From NCBI RefSeq assembly GCF_001484605.1, contig NZ_CP013747.1, forward strand, positions 2,542,001 to 2,606,000: DNA of 64,000 bases, in the 5' to 3' direction. Below are positions 16,389 to 24,527 of the stretch, piece by piece. A program made the position numbers and the translations under genes. Numbering within the stretch: the stretch's first letter is position 1; each line of letters begins with the position of its first letter. Origin of the DNA: Pseudarthrobacter sulfonivorans (GTDB taxonomy: Bacteria > Actinomycetota > Actinomycetes > Actinomycetales > Micrococcaceae). Under the pieces are notes generated by a model, which worked only from the letters and a program-made list of their open reading frames with translations, was not told where the DNA came from and ran no database searches.

Positions 16389-17753
16389 ATGACACAGCAC
16401 AGCGGAGCTCAATCCGACGTTTTTGTGCCGACGGGCAAGCTGCAGTTCGGCGTCTTTTTCCAGGGCGTCAACTCCGGAACCATCTGGAAGGCAGCCGAAT
16501 CCGGTTCGCAGACCGACTTCGAATCGTTCCGCCGTATTGTGCAGACGGCCGAGCGGGGGCTGTTCGCCGCGTTTTTCCTGGGCGAAGGCCTCCGCCTGCG
16601 GGAACACCTCGGCAGGCCGCATGCGCTGGACGTCGTGGGCCGACCAGATGCGCAGACCATGCTCGCGGCGTTAGCTTCCGTGACCACAAACATCGGCCTG
16701 GTGGCCACCCAGAACACCACGTACAACGACCCCGCCGACCTGGCACACCGCCTCTCGTCCCTCGACCTGATTTCCCGTGGCCGTGCCGCGTGGAACATCG
16801 TGACCACGGACAACGCCTGGACCGGTGCCAACTTCCGGCGCGGGGGATACCTGGACCACGCCGACCGTTACAGGCACGCCGAAGCATTCGTGGAGACGGC
16901 CAAGCGCATTTGGGATTCCTGGGAAACTGCGGAGGGACCCGCGGGCCGGGTACTCCATGAAGGGCAGCACTACACGGTGGACGTGACTCCCCGGCTGCCT
17001 CGAAGCGCGCAGTACCGGCCCGTGCTCTTCCAGGCCGGCGACTCCCCGGAAGGACGTGACTTTGCTGCCCGCCAGGCGGACGTCATCTTCTCGGCCCACC
17101 CGAAGTTCGATGCCGCCGTCGAGTTCCGCAAGGACCTCGTGGCACGCTCGCTGAACGCGGGCCGCGGAGCCAACGCGGTACAGATCATGCCGGCCAGCGA
17201 ATTCATCCTGGCACCCACGGCTGACGAGGCTGCGGCGAAGAAGGAATGGGTGCGCAGCCTGCAAATCGGTCCGCAGCAGGCCGTGGCTTACCTGGAGCAG
17301 TTCTGGGGCCGCGAGCTGTCGGCATACGATCCGGACGGGCCGCTCCCGGAGATTGATCCTGTGGTGGAGGAAACCTCCGAGACCCGCGGCAGCGGCTTCC
17401 ATGGCGCCAAAGCTCGGCAGCTGGCGGACCAGTGGCGGGCAGAGGCCAAGGACAAGGGCCTCTCCATCCGCCAGTTCGTCACCTCCCGCACAGCCCGCGT
17501 GGACGCCACGTTCACAGGCTCGTACTCCGCGGTGGCGGACCAGCTGGCTGAATATGCACGGGTCGGCGCGGTGGACGGCTTCAACATCTCGCCGTGGCTG
17601 ATCCCGTCCGGCCTGGATGACATCGTGAACCACCTGGTGCCGGAATTGCAGGAACGCGGCGTCTACCCGACGGAGTATCGGGGCAGCACCCTGCGTGAAA
17701 ACCTGGCCCTGGCAACTCCCGTTCGTTCGGTTGAAGCGGCCCGCGCTTTATGA
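16389..17753 (+). CDS. NtaA/SnaA/DszA-type FMN-dependent monooxygenase
   Basis: 454 residues, the usual size for this subgroup of LLM monooxygenases (nitrilotriacetate, pristinamycin and dibenzothiophene sulfone enzymes). Diagnostic stretches are FDSFRRIVQTAERGLFAAFFL-like (here ESFRRIVQTAERGLFAAFF), TNIGLVATQNTTYNDPADLAHR, SRGRAAWNIVTTDNAWTGANF and the C-terminal DGFNISPWLIPSGLDDIVNH. It needs FMNH2 from a reductase. AGGGGAAG precedes the ATG. A fragment matching its C-terminus is found at 39353-39451. Its stop overlaps a 59-codon ORF. Confidence 0.92.
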   Translation: MTQHSGAQSDVFVPTGKLQFGVFFQGVNSGTIWKAAESGSQTDFESFRRIVQTAERGLFAAFFLGEGLRLREHLGRPHALDVVGRPDAQTMLAALASVTTNIGLVATQNTTYNDPADLAHRLSSLDLISRGRAAWNIVTTDNAWTGANFRRGGYLDHADRYRHAEAFVETAKRIWDSWETAEGPAGRVLHEGQHYTVDVTPRLPRSAQYRPVLFQAGDSPEGRDFAARQADVIFSAHPKFDAAVEFRKDLVARSLNAGRGANAVQIMPASEFILAPTADEAAAKKEWVRSLQIGPQQAVAYLEQFWGRELSAYDPDGPLPEIDPVVEETSETRGSGFHGAKARQLADQWRAEAKDKGLSIRQFVTSRTARVDATFTGSYSAVADQLAEYARVGAVDGFNISPWLIPSGLDDIVNHLVPELQERGVYPTEYRGSTLRENLALATPVRSVEAARAL

Positions 17754-17929
17754 GCGCGGACCGCCCCGGCGGCTTGTGGCAGCGCCTGTGGGGGACGGTG
17801 CGCTGCAGCTACATTGGGGTGTTCGACGGCGGCGGCGCTGGGGACGTTGCCGCCCTCCCCGACGCTGGCCACGTGCCCGACGGTGGCGCGGTCAGGCTGC
17901 AGCTGACGGTGTGGGAACAGCCGCTGTAA
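17750..17929 (+). CDS. Small hypothetical ORF coupled to the LLM operon
   Basis: 59 codons from ATG at 17750, overlapping the monooxygenase stop by 4 bases exactly like the other genes of this operon. It reads MSADRPGGLWQRLWGTVR and ends RLQLTVWEQPL. No domain is recognised. The coupling and the absence of another gene on either strand make it plausible, but in GC-rich DNA an open frame of this size can arise by chance. Confidence 0.4.
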   Translation: MSADRPGGLWQRLWGTVRCSYIGVFDGGGAGDVAALPDAGHVPDGGAVRLQLTVWEQPL

Positions 17930-18009
17930 GAGTTTATTGCGTGGATTCCAGAAGGAGCGCTAGGTGAAGGCGAGGCACTTGTACCGGGGTCACAGCCGCC
18001 AAAATGTGT

Positions 18010-18051
18010 CATTTTGAAATCTGGGACTGGCACAAAGGCGTGTTCAAAATG
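18010..18051. repeat. 9-bp inverted repeat CATTTTGAA / TTCAAAATG
   Basis: CATTTTGAA at 18010-18018 is the exact reverse complement of TTCAAAATG at 18043-18051, with 24 bases between. The left arm also belongs to AAAATG-TGT-CATTTT (18001-18015). It lies downstream of both flanking operons, so a termination or boundary role is possible. Confidence 0.5.
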
Positions 18052-18085
18052 CGCGGAACGGACCCTATCCTGACATCCTTTTCGA

Positions 18086-18108
18086 CCCAAGTCTGACGTC
18101 AGATTGGG
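18086..18108. promoter_or_regulatory. Long near-perfect palindrome centred on TCTGACGTCAGA
   Basis: TCTGACGTCAGA (18092-18103) is a perfect 12-bp palindrome. CCCAA (18086-18090) and TTGGG (18104-18108) extend it, with one unpaired G at 18091. It could be a protein-binding site, a convergent terminator stem or a recombination site. Confidence 0.5.
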
Positions 18109-18405
18109 GTGTAGCTGATCGTGGCAGGACATAAGGAGGGAGGTCCGTCACGAGCGGGAAACGAGGTCAGTCCGCACCCTTATCTCTGCGGAGTGGGGCC
18201 GAGACGATAGAACGGCACCGGGTCTGCTCGAGATCCGGAAGGGCATGACCTTAGTGAAGTGGTGAGGTGAACTGCAGGCAGCGAGACTGATCCCGGCGGC
18301 GCTACCGCAAGCCTTCGATCCTCTGCTCCCATGGGCGAAACTGGGCTAGTCAGGCGAGGAAAAGGCTCGGGTCTGCAGCGGTCGGCGGTGCCGGAGTGAG
18401 AGTAA

Positions 18406-21400
18406 CTACCGTTGAGCCGCGGAGCCTGCCCATCGCCACACTCGTTCGGACAGGATGGCGAGCCGCTCAGGTCCTGCCGGAAGCCCCGACATCAATTGCC
18501 TTGTAGCCTCGTCCAGGACTTCGTCGCTCATCGGAGTTCTCATTTGTACAGCGCTTGTTTCCAGGAAGGCACGAACATCGTCGGGCTCTATGCCACTGAG
18601 TTGTTCCCATGCCACTCCCGAGTTACGAAGTTCGTTGGATTGATCATCAAAATCGAGCAAAACCAACGCCAGCGATGAGCGAGGCTCTTGCGACACGACG
18701 AGGGCGAGGCGTCGCGCAAATTCCTTCATGCGGGGGGAAACCCCTAAGGCATCTATTCCGTCGAGAACCCACACCATTGTTCGGTCGCTGGCTGTGAACT
18801 CCTGAACGACCCAAAGTGCGAGAGCGTACAGGTCGCCGTCAGGGGGCGGCACAAGCCGCCTCTCGCTGTCCATGCTGCGCGACAACATCCCCACGACAGC
18901 CAACGGCGTGATTCCGGGCGTGCTGGCAAGGTCTACGACAAATACTTCAAATAGCCCAGTCTGGCTGGCGAGATGCTCAAGCATCCGGGCCGCGAAGGTC
19001 TTGCCGCTCCCTGCAGGTCCGTTGACAACCAGCACGTTGTACAACCTGAGTTGCACCAACTCACGCAATTTTTCACGGAGACCCAAACGATCGATAACAA
19101 GAGGCGAGAAATCGCCAGAGTGAAGTTCCAAAGGCGCTGCAGATGTTACCAAGGGATGCTGCTCGTACTCGTTTCCGGTAGTGAAGACCAGTCGCTGGAG
19201 GTTGAACCCCTGGACAGTTACGTCTCCCCAGAAACCTTCCCGCTCGTGCTTCTGGCCAATTTCCCATATCCGGGCCTGTACCTCGGCCCTCGTCTCGCGT
19301 ACGGCATCGTCATCCTTTGGCGCTGAACCCTCTAGTGTCTCAGCGAACTCGTGTAGGGCTTTCAGTTGGCCACGGTTCTCTGGGGGTGTTCTGAGCGCCG
19401 TCAACAATACGTCTCCGGTGGCTCGTGCCCCGCTGCGGAGGTCATCGATAGCCCAGGTAATGGTTGACAATCGGGGATGAACGGTGGGCCAATGGACGAG
19501 CATCCAGGGGGCAGGTTGCTGCGGAGACACTTCCAAGAGGCTGATTCTGCGGGAGGACGAGTGCGGGAGGGTTCCCGCTTGTGACACAGCCAGGACACCG
19601 CCTGGGTGAGAACCGGCCAGCCTCAGGACGATGTCCCGCAAGCGGACGGCAGGTTCATCGGGTGCATCATCAAAGACCAAGACGGGGTCGTCGCCTCGAG
19701 CGCTCTGTCCACTGCCGTTGACAAGCAAGAACAATGGCTTGTGCCGGCTAGCACCACTTGTGCCAAGCAGAGCATCAATTGCGGCGGTGACCGTGGCCGG
19801 GCCGGTTGGGGCGCGGATCACCCTAACATCCTCATCGACGTTCGCGCCTTCCGGTGCAACTAGCCATCGGACGATATCGTCCACTTGCTGTGACGCCCTT
19901 GAATCGGTGCCAAGGTCGAGGAGGAGGGCAGCTGCGAACATCGGTGGCCGGCTGGGCGCGACTAGCCGGAGCGTCCGCTCTACCTCCGTCTGAAATGCAT
20001 CCGACGACGTTGGCGGCGGGAATTCAATTGTGAGAGACGGGTCCCCGAAATGCTGGAAGGCCAGCACCGTTTTGGACACCGTATAGCTTTCGTTCGCCAT
20101 TTCGGCCCGCACTTGAGTCAGTGCGTGGGCTGTGGTCGATCCGCTGGCGACGTGCGCGTAGAACCGCTCCGCAACACGACGGGCTGCCTTTGCGTTGACA
20201 GCCCACAGCGGCGCCACAACGGCCCGGGCACCCGCTTCGAGCAGCTTCGTTGCGAGGTCGGCCGTGGAGCCGACGTTTACGAAGACGAGCGGGCCCCACC
20301 TGAGGTCGAGGCTGCCCATCGACCCACCCGCGGCGTGGATTACCTGCGGGTGACCCACCGGGCTTGTGGGGCCTTCATCTGTCGCGAAAACCGGTCGGAC
20401 CGGGTAGGCCGAGGCGAGGTCTACGCCCTCCTGTTGCGCGCTTGACAGTGTCTGGCTTTCTGGTGGAGGAAGTAGAACGACGAAGTCCTCCGCCAGCAGG
20501 TGACCTTGATAGGGATTGGTCCACCACCCCGGAACTACCGTTACCGGCGACCGCCATCCAAGACTCGATTCCCACCTGGTTGATTTCTTGTCGCGAGGCA
20601 ACAGGTGCCAGGGGACGCCGGTGAGGTCTGTGGTCAGGACTAGCGTCACTTCTCGTGAAGGGGTGATCTCTCGCAAATGCGGCCAGAGCCGTGGGGGTAT
20701 GATCCGGCGCAACGCCAGGACGGTCTCTGTGGCCCGTTCGCTCAACTGGGTCCGGCTGCGGACACTGCCGAGTCCCTCGGCCAATCTTCGTCGGACGGTG
20801 CGGGGCGTTCCACTTCTTTCGAAGACTGTCTCTCCTCGGTCAACATACCGCCAATCCAGTACCTCATCCCCGTCGGAGAACGTCGAGGTGATGGACAGGA
20901 CGAGGGGACCGCCGCTTTCCAGTGGAGTGAAATCGATATCTGGCTCGGCGCCGCTCGCACGTTCGCCCAGGTCGAGCGTAGGATGACGTCGGATCACCCC
21001 GTCGGCCCCAGCCGAGACGATGACCACGCGGTCGTCCTCCCGGATGCAGACGATTGACGTAACGTGCTCCGTGTGATCTTGAAGCCCGACCTGGAGGGTC
21101 ACGCCGGAGGCTAGGTCCCACGCGATGAGGTGACCACTTGCATCTCCGCTCACGATGACGCCCCCGGAATTGGATTCGCAGGAGGCGATAGCGGTAACAG
21201 CTTGGAGGTGACCCTTGAATGCCGGTCGGACCAAGGATCCGGTCGCAGCGTCCCAGACCTCGATAGCGTTCCCGGCGCCTGTGACGAATAGTGGTCTTCC
21301 CTCGTGCTCCGTCACTGCAAGGCACGTGATGACATCACGTGCCGGCGCCTTCCAAGTGACCCGTGCTGAGAGCCCGGCCTCTGCCACTTGAAGGGCCCAT

Positions 21401-23559
21401 ACCGTCATGCCACCCTCGGAGTCCGCGCTCAGGAGGCATGGCCCGTCATCAAGTGACGCCCACACCAATGACTTGTAGGCGCTTGTCGATTGTCCGATCA
21501 CACTCCCGCCCTTGGCTGATCCTGAGAGATCCCAAACCCAGAGACCACCGTCTGCGTGCCCGCTGACGACGAACGGTCGACCCTCGATCATGCCAGAACC
21601 GAGTGCCGTGATCCGCGAATCAGGTTGTGGGCCGGTCGAGAATACTGACTCAGCGAAGTCCTCTGACTTGCCACTGGCGAGGTCCTCGATGTGCGAGGAG
21701 CCGAGCGCCCACAAGAGAACGGAGCCGGAGTGTCCTGCTGTCAGGGCGATTGGGCGGTCCCGTTGGTGCGTGCAGACGATGGGACCCGCGTCAACGACAT
21801 CCCAATCAGTTGGCTGAGGACCAAAGGGTCGTCGGAGAGTGAGATCCCACGCGCGGACTGTGCCGGTGTCTGTTCTGGCAACGGCGACGAGACGTCCACC
21901 TGTCACTAGGCAGTCCATTGCGCTTACAGGCGCTTTCACGTCCAGGCGCATGCTGCCATCCGGCTCCGTCCGAACCTGTTCGGCTGTCGAAGGACTGGGC
22001 GCAGCAAGTGCCTCTCGGAGGGCCGGTGCCGAGGTTTTCCGAGCGAGTCCGAGCCGTTCGACGAGTTCCAGCGGGATGGTTGTCCCGGGGAGGTCGGCAA
22101 CGGCATCCCGGTCCTCTTCATACAATAGTGAGAACGGCGATCGGCCACCGATGGCCTCAAGGTAGGGTGCAACCGCGATCCAGACATCCAGTGCGTCTGG
22201 CGCTGTCACTAGATCGTGGAAATAGCGTTGGGCAACGGGGGCGAATGCGAGGCTGTCTTCCTTGAAGACTAGTGCGTCGATGGCTATGAGGTGGGCGAGG
22301 TCAGAGATGTCTGCGTCCGGGATCAGGCGCTCCATGACGATTCGCACGAGGTCCAGCGACAAGTGGACCGTGGAAAGTAGCACCCCGAGCCGCCGTGTGC
22401 GTGGGGACAGGGACGTATTGAGTAGGTCCCGGGCCGCCTCGTCGTCCGCGGGGAGGAGCCCGCCATCTGGCGGTGCGTCGCGCGGGCCCGCGACAACCGC
22501 ATCGACCTCCGCGCCCACTGCTCCCGTTACAAGCCGGGCCCATGCGGCTAGGCGCCCAGGTGTTAGCGAAACGAGAGGAACGACTTCCACTGTTGATGCG
22601 GCTTCGGTGCCTGTCTCGTCTATCCACCACGGATAATCGAACTGAAGCCGCGCGCTGGGCGTCGCCGCCGCCCGCGCCGTGGCGGCGAGCTCGGCCTCCC
22701 CAAGGGTCGTAAGGTCCGCCGCTGATCCAGATAGTAACTGCAAGATCGCAGTGGGCGACCACTTACCCCACAGCTTCAGCGCCTGCCAGACTTCCGTTTC
22801 GGCCCAACGCGGCGACATGCCATCGGTGAGCACCAGCACGAGCGTCCGACCTCCGACATCGGGGTGGAGCAGACCCGTGGGCGTCGTTAGCGCGAAGCCT
22901 CCCCCGCTCGCGTCGATTGACCACCGGCCGACGTGCCGAAACGCTCCTGACCGCTCCAGTAGATCGCCGAACGCACGGCATGTGTCCTGCCATATGGTCA
23001 TAGACGGGCCGGAATCGGTTATGAGCGAGACATCAAGCCACGGCTCCTCCTGTCGCCGAAGCAAGGGGACGAGCAGTTCTGTGTCGCAGTAGTGGTCCAC
23101 GGTGGCCGCGAGGTCAAGCTCCCGGCGACGGGACGACCGTTGTCGGCGTATGAGCGGTCGGATAGCGCGTTCGAGTTCGCGGCGGCGCGGAAGCGCGAAT
23201 CGGCGGGGGGCAACGGCGGAGAGGTCGGCAACTGCATCCCCGCTCACCTGCCCGGTCGTTAGGATCCGCCCTACGGTGGACGCCGCGCGGAGGGGTTTCG
23301 GGGCAGATGGTACTTCTGGTGATGACAAGGGTGACTGGGGTGGTGGGATCTGGTCTGGGGACGGGAAGCGCGATACGGCGTCGGGAGGGCCGGGCTCTTC
23401 CCAAGAGGATGGAACCGGTTCAGCGTTCGCCGTCGGCTTGGTCTCCGTCTCGGCGGCATGTGCTACCTGCGCGCGTATAAGCCACACGATATCGGCGAGC
23501 TCGCGCCAGTCGACGGCCAGGCCGGCCTTCCGTAGCGCGGAAGCGAGCTCAGGGATCAT
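18406..23559 (-). CDS. Giant vWA-WD-CHAT-like-ATPase protein (SAV_2336-like), conflict system
   Basis: 1717 residues. In order: helical SAV_2336-type head (1-35), a disordered Pro/Ser linker (40-100), a basic segment, then a vWA domain (about 174-330) with a weakened metal site (D182, G184 in place of Ser, S186) and VLTDG (D246). Seven WD-like blades follow (545-865), each ending near a VWD/AWD motif. A CHAT-like domain spans 900-1185, but the expected catalytic His and Cys positions are Gly (HAAGGS at 1075; VNVGST at 1094-1099). Residues 1205-1400 may be a second, degenerate caspase-like fold (LFLLVNGSGQS, GGVLAVSQAG). A P-loop ATPase ends the protein (GPAGSGKT 1514-1521; MVWVLDGID, D1600). 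The ATG overlaps the MoxR stop (ATGA). The likely role is sensor/scaffold in an NTP-dependent conflict system, probably cytoplasmic. Domain assignments beyond vWA, WD, CHAT C-terminus and P-loop are less sure. Confidence 0.8.
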   Translation of the reverse strand: MIPELASALRKAGLAVDWRELADIVWLIRAQVAHAAETETKPTANAEPVPSSWEEPGPPDAVSRFPSPDQIPPPQSPLSSPEVPSAPKPLRAASTVGRILTTGQVSGDAVADLSAVAPRRFALPRRRELERAIRPLIRRQRSSRRRELDLAATVDHYCDTELLVPLLRRQEEPWLDVSLITDSGPSMTIWQDTCRAFGDLLERSGAFRHVGRWSIDASGGGFALTTPTGLLHPDVGGRTLVLVLTDGMSPRWAETEVWQALKLWGKWSPTAILQLLSGSAADLTTLGEAELAATARAAATPSARLQFDYPWWIDETGTEAASTVEVVPLVSLTPGRLAAWARLVTGAVGAEVDAVVAGPRDAPPDGGLLPADDEAARDLLNTSLSPRTRRLGVLLSTVHLSLDLVRIVMERLIPDADISDLAHLIAIDALVFKEDSLAFAPVAQRYFHDLVTAPDALDVWIAVAPYLEAIGGRSPFSLLYEEDRDAVADLPGTTIPLELVERLGLARKTSAPALREALAAPSPSTAEQVRTEPDGSMRLDVKAPVSAMDCLVTGGRLVAVARTDTGTVRAWDLTLRRPFGPQPTDWDVVDAGPIVCTHQRDRPIALTAGHSGSVLLWALGSSHIEDLASGKSEDFAESVFSTGPQPDSRITALGSGMIEGRPFVVSGHADGGLWVWDLSGSAKGGSVIGQSTSAYKSLVWASLDDGPCLLSADSEGGMTVWALQVAEAGLSARVTWKAPARDVITCLAVTEHEGRPLFVTGAGNAIEVWDAATGSLVRPAFKGHLQAVTAIASCESNSGGVIVSGDASGHLIAWDLASGVTLQVGLQDHTEHVTSIVCIREDDRVVIVSAGADGVIRRHPTLDLGERASGAEPDIDFTPLESGGPLVLSITSTFSDGDEVLDWRYVDRGETVFERSGTPRTVRRRLAEGLGSVRSRTQLSERATETVLALRRIIPPRLWPHLREITPSREVTLVLTTDLTGVPWHLLPRDKKSTRWESSLGWRSPVTVVPGWWTNPYQGHLLAEDFVVLLPPPESQTLSSAQQEGVDLASAYPVRPVFATDEGPTSPVGHPQVIHAAGGSMGSLDLRWGPLVFVNVGSTADLATKLLEAGARAVVAPLWAVNAKAARRVAERFYAHVASGSTTAHALTQVRAEMANESYTVSKTVLAFQHFGDPSLTIEFPPPTSSDAFQTEVERTLRLVAPSRPPMFAAALLLDLGTDSRASQQVDDIVRWLVAPEGANVDEDVRVIRAPTGPATVTAAIDALLGTSGASRHKPLFLLVNGSGQSARGDDPVLVFDDAPDEPAVRLRDIVLRLAGSHPGGVLAVSQAGTLPHSSSRRISLLEVSPQQPAPWMLVHWPTVHPRLSTITWAIDDLRSGARATGDVLLTALRTPPENRGQLKALHEFAETLEGSAPKDDDAVRETRAEVQARIWEIGQKHEREGFWGDVTVQGFNLQRLVFTTGNEYEQHPLVTSAAPLELHSGDFSPLVIDRLGLREKLRELVQLRLYNVLVVNGPAGSGKTFAARMLEHLASQTGLFEVFVVDLASTPGITPLAVVGMLSRSMDSERRLVPPPDGDLYALALWVVQEFTASDRTMVWVLDGIDALGVSPRMKEFARRLALVVSQEPRSSLALVLLDFDDQSNELRNSGVAWEQLSGIEPDDVRAFLETSAVQMRTPMSDEVLDEATRQLMSGLPAGPERLAILSERVWRWAGSAAQR

Positions 23560-24527
23560 TGCGGGGGCGTCCTGTCGGTCACGGTGTCGCTTTTTAGTTC
23601 GCTGAGCAGAAGGTCGATGATCTTGTTGCGCTCGTCGCCTTCGGCCCGAAACGGACCTGTCACGAGATATATGGCATTTAACAGCTGGTCTGTTGCGACC
23701 TCGGAATGCTTGCGGCGTTGGATGAAGTCGAGGATCTGAACCTCGATTGCCGTTTTGCCATCTTTGAATACGGCGTCGCCGAGGTGGGCGCGGACGATCG
23801 CAGTCAGCTCTTCAAGCCCAGGATCTGGCATCCGGAGCCGGATACATCGACGGAGGAACGCCGCGGGGAAGTCCCGCTCACCGTTGCTCGTGAGCACGAC
23901 GAAGGGAAATTCCGTGCACTGTACCTGTCCTCGTTCGATGCGGTAACTCGTGTCCTTTTCGTCGTGTCCGGGGATGTCGACCCATCGCTCGTTATGCCTG
24001 GCCAGCTCGGGGATCTCAAACTCGCCGCGTTCAAAAATGTTGAGGAGGTCGTTAGGCAAATCAATGTCACTCTTGTCGATCTCGTCGATTAGCAGGGCGC
24101 GCGGTCGTGACCCCGGTACCAGCGCCGTCCCGAGGGGCCCGAGTCGCAGGTACTCGGAGATCGGCGGAGGCGAGGCGTTAGGGTCCTTCTCGAGCCCCCT
24201 AGAATGCAGGCGTCCGATTGCGTCGTAGCGGTACAGAGCTTCGGTGAGCGTGGTCGACGACGTCACGTGCCATCGAAGCACGCGCCCCAGCCGTAGCTCG
24301 CGCGCGACGGAATCGATTAGCGACGACTTACCGGAGCCCGCACGACCAGTCAGCAGGAGCGGCCGGCGAAGGTGAAGCGCTGCGTTTACGGCCTCAGCCA
24401 TCTCTTCGGTGGCCATGAAGGCTGAACCGGCGTCCAAGTCTGCAGGGAACCGCCGCCATGGCGGGGCCGCCGGTAGCTCCGGCTTGTGCGGGTTCGCGTG
24501 GCCCGTGTATATCTTCCACTGGCTCAC
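23556..24527 (-). CDS. MoxR-type AAA ATPase of the conflict operon
   Basis: 323 residues from a GTG at 24527 with a strong AGGAGG 4 bases upstream; GTGA overlaps the caspase-gene stop. Walker A GRAGSGKS (61-68), Walker B LLIDEIDK (D148, E149), sensor 1 Asn215 in VLTSNGERDFPAAF and arginine finger R226/R227 are all present, so it should hydrolyse ATP as a ring. The pattern (TEALYRYDAIGRLH, DLLNIFERGEFEIPEL, AAFLRRCIRLRMPDP) is that of MoxR ATPases found with vWA and VMAP proteins. MoxR ATPases typically remodel a vWA partner, here most likely the giant protein encoded downstream. Its stop overlaps the giant gene by 4 bases. Confidence 0.92.
   Translation of the reverse strand: MSQWKIYTGHANPHKPELPAAPPWRRFPADLDAGSAFMATEEMAEAVNAALHLRRPLLLTGRAGSGKSSLIDSVARELRLGRVLRWHVTSSTTLTEALYRYDAIGRLHSRGLEKDPNASPPPISEYLRLGPLGTALVPGSRPRALLIDEIDKSDIDLPNDLLNIFERGEFEIPELARHNERWVDIPGHDEKDTSYRIERGQVQCTEFPFVVLTSNGERDFPAAFLRRCIRLRMPDPGLEELTAIVRAHLGDAVFKDGKTAIEVQILDFIQRRKHSEVATDQLLNAIYLVTGPFRAEGDERNKIIDLLLSELKSDTVTDRTPPQ

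Larger units (their letters stand above)
17930..18405. other. 476-base gap between the LLM operon and the conflict operon
   Basis: No credible protein-coding frame. It contains inverted repeats at 18010-18051 and 18086-18108 (listed separately). Then 18110-18405 is a stretch rich in short complementary runs such as CCGCA/TGCGG and CGAG/CTCG around GAAA- or AAAA-like loops. This last part reads like structured RNA, possibly a truncated intron or retroelement end, but I cannot name it. It probably marks the left edge of the acquired island. Confidence 0.5.
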
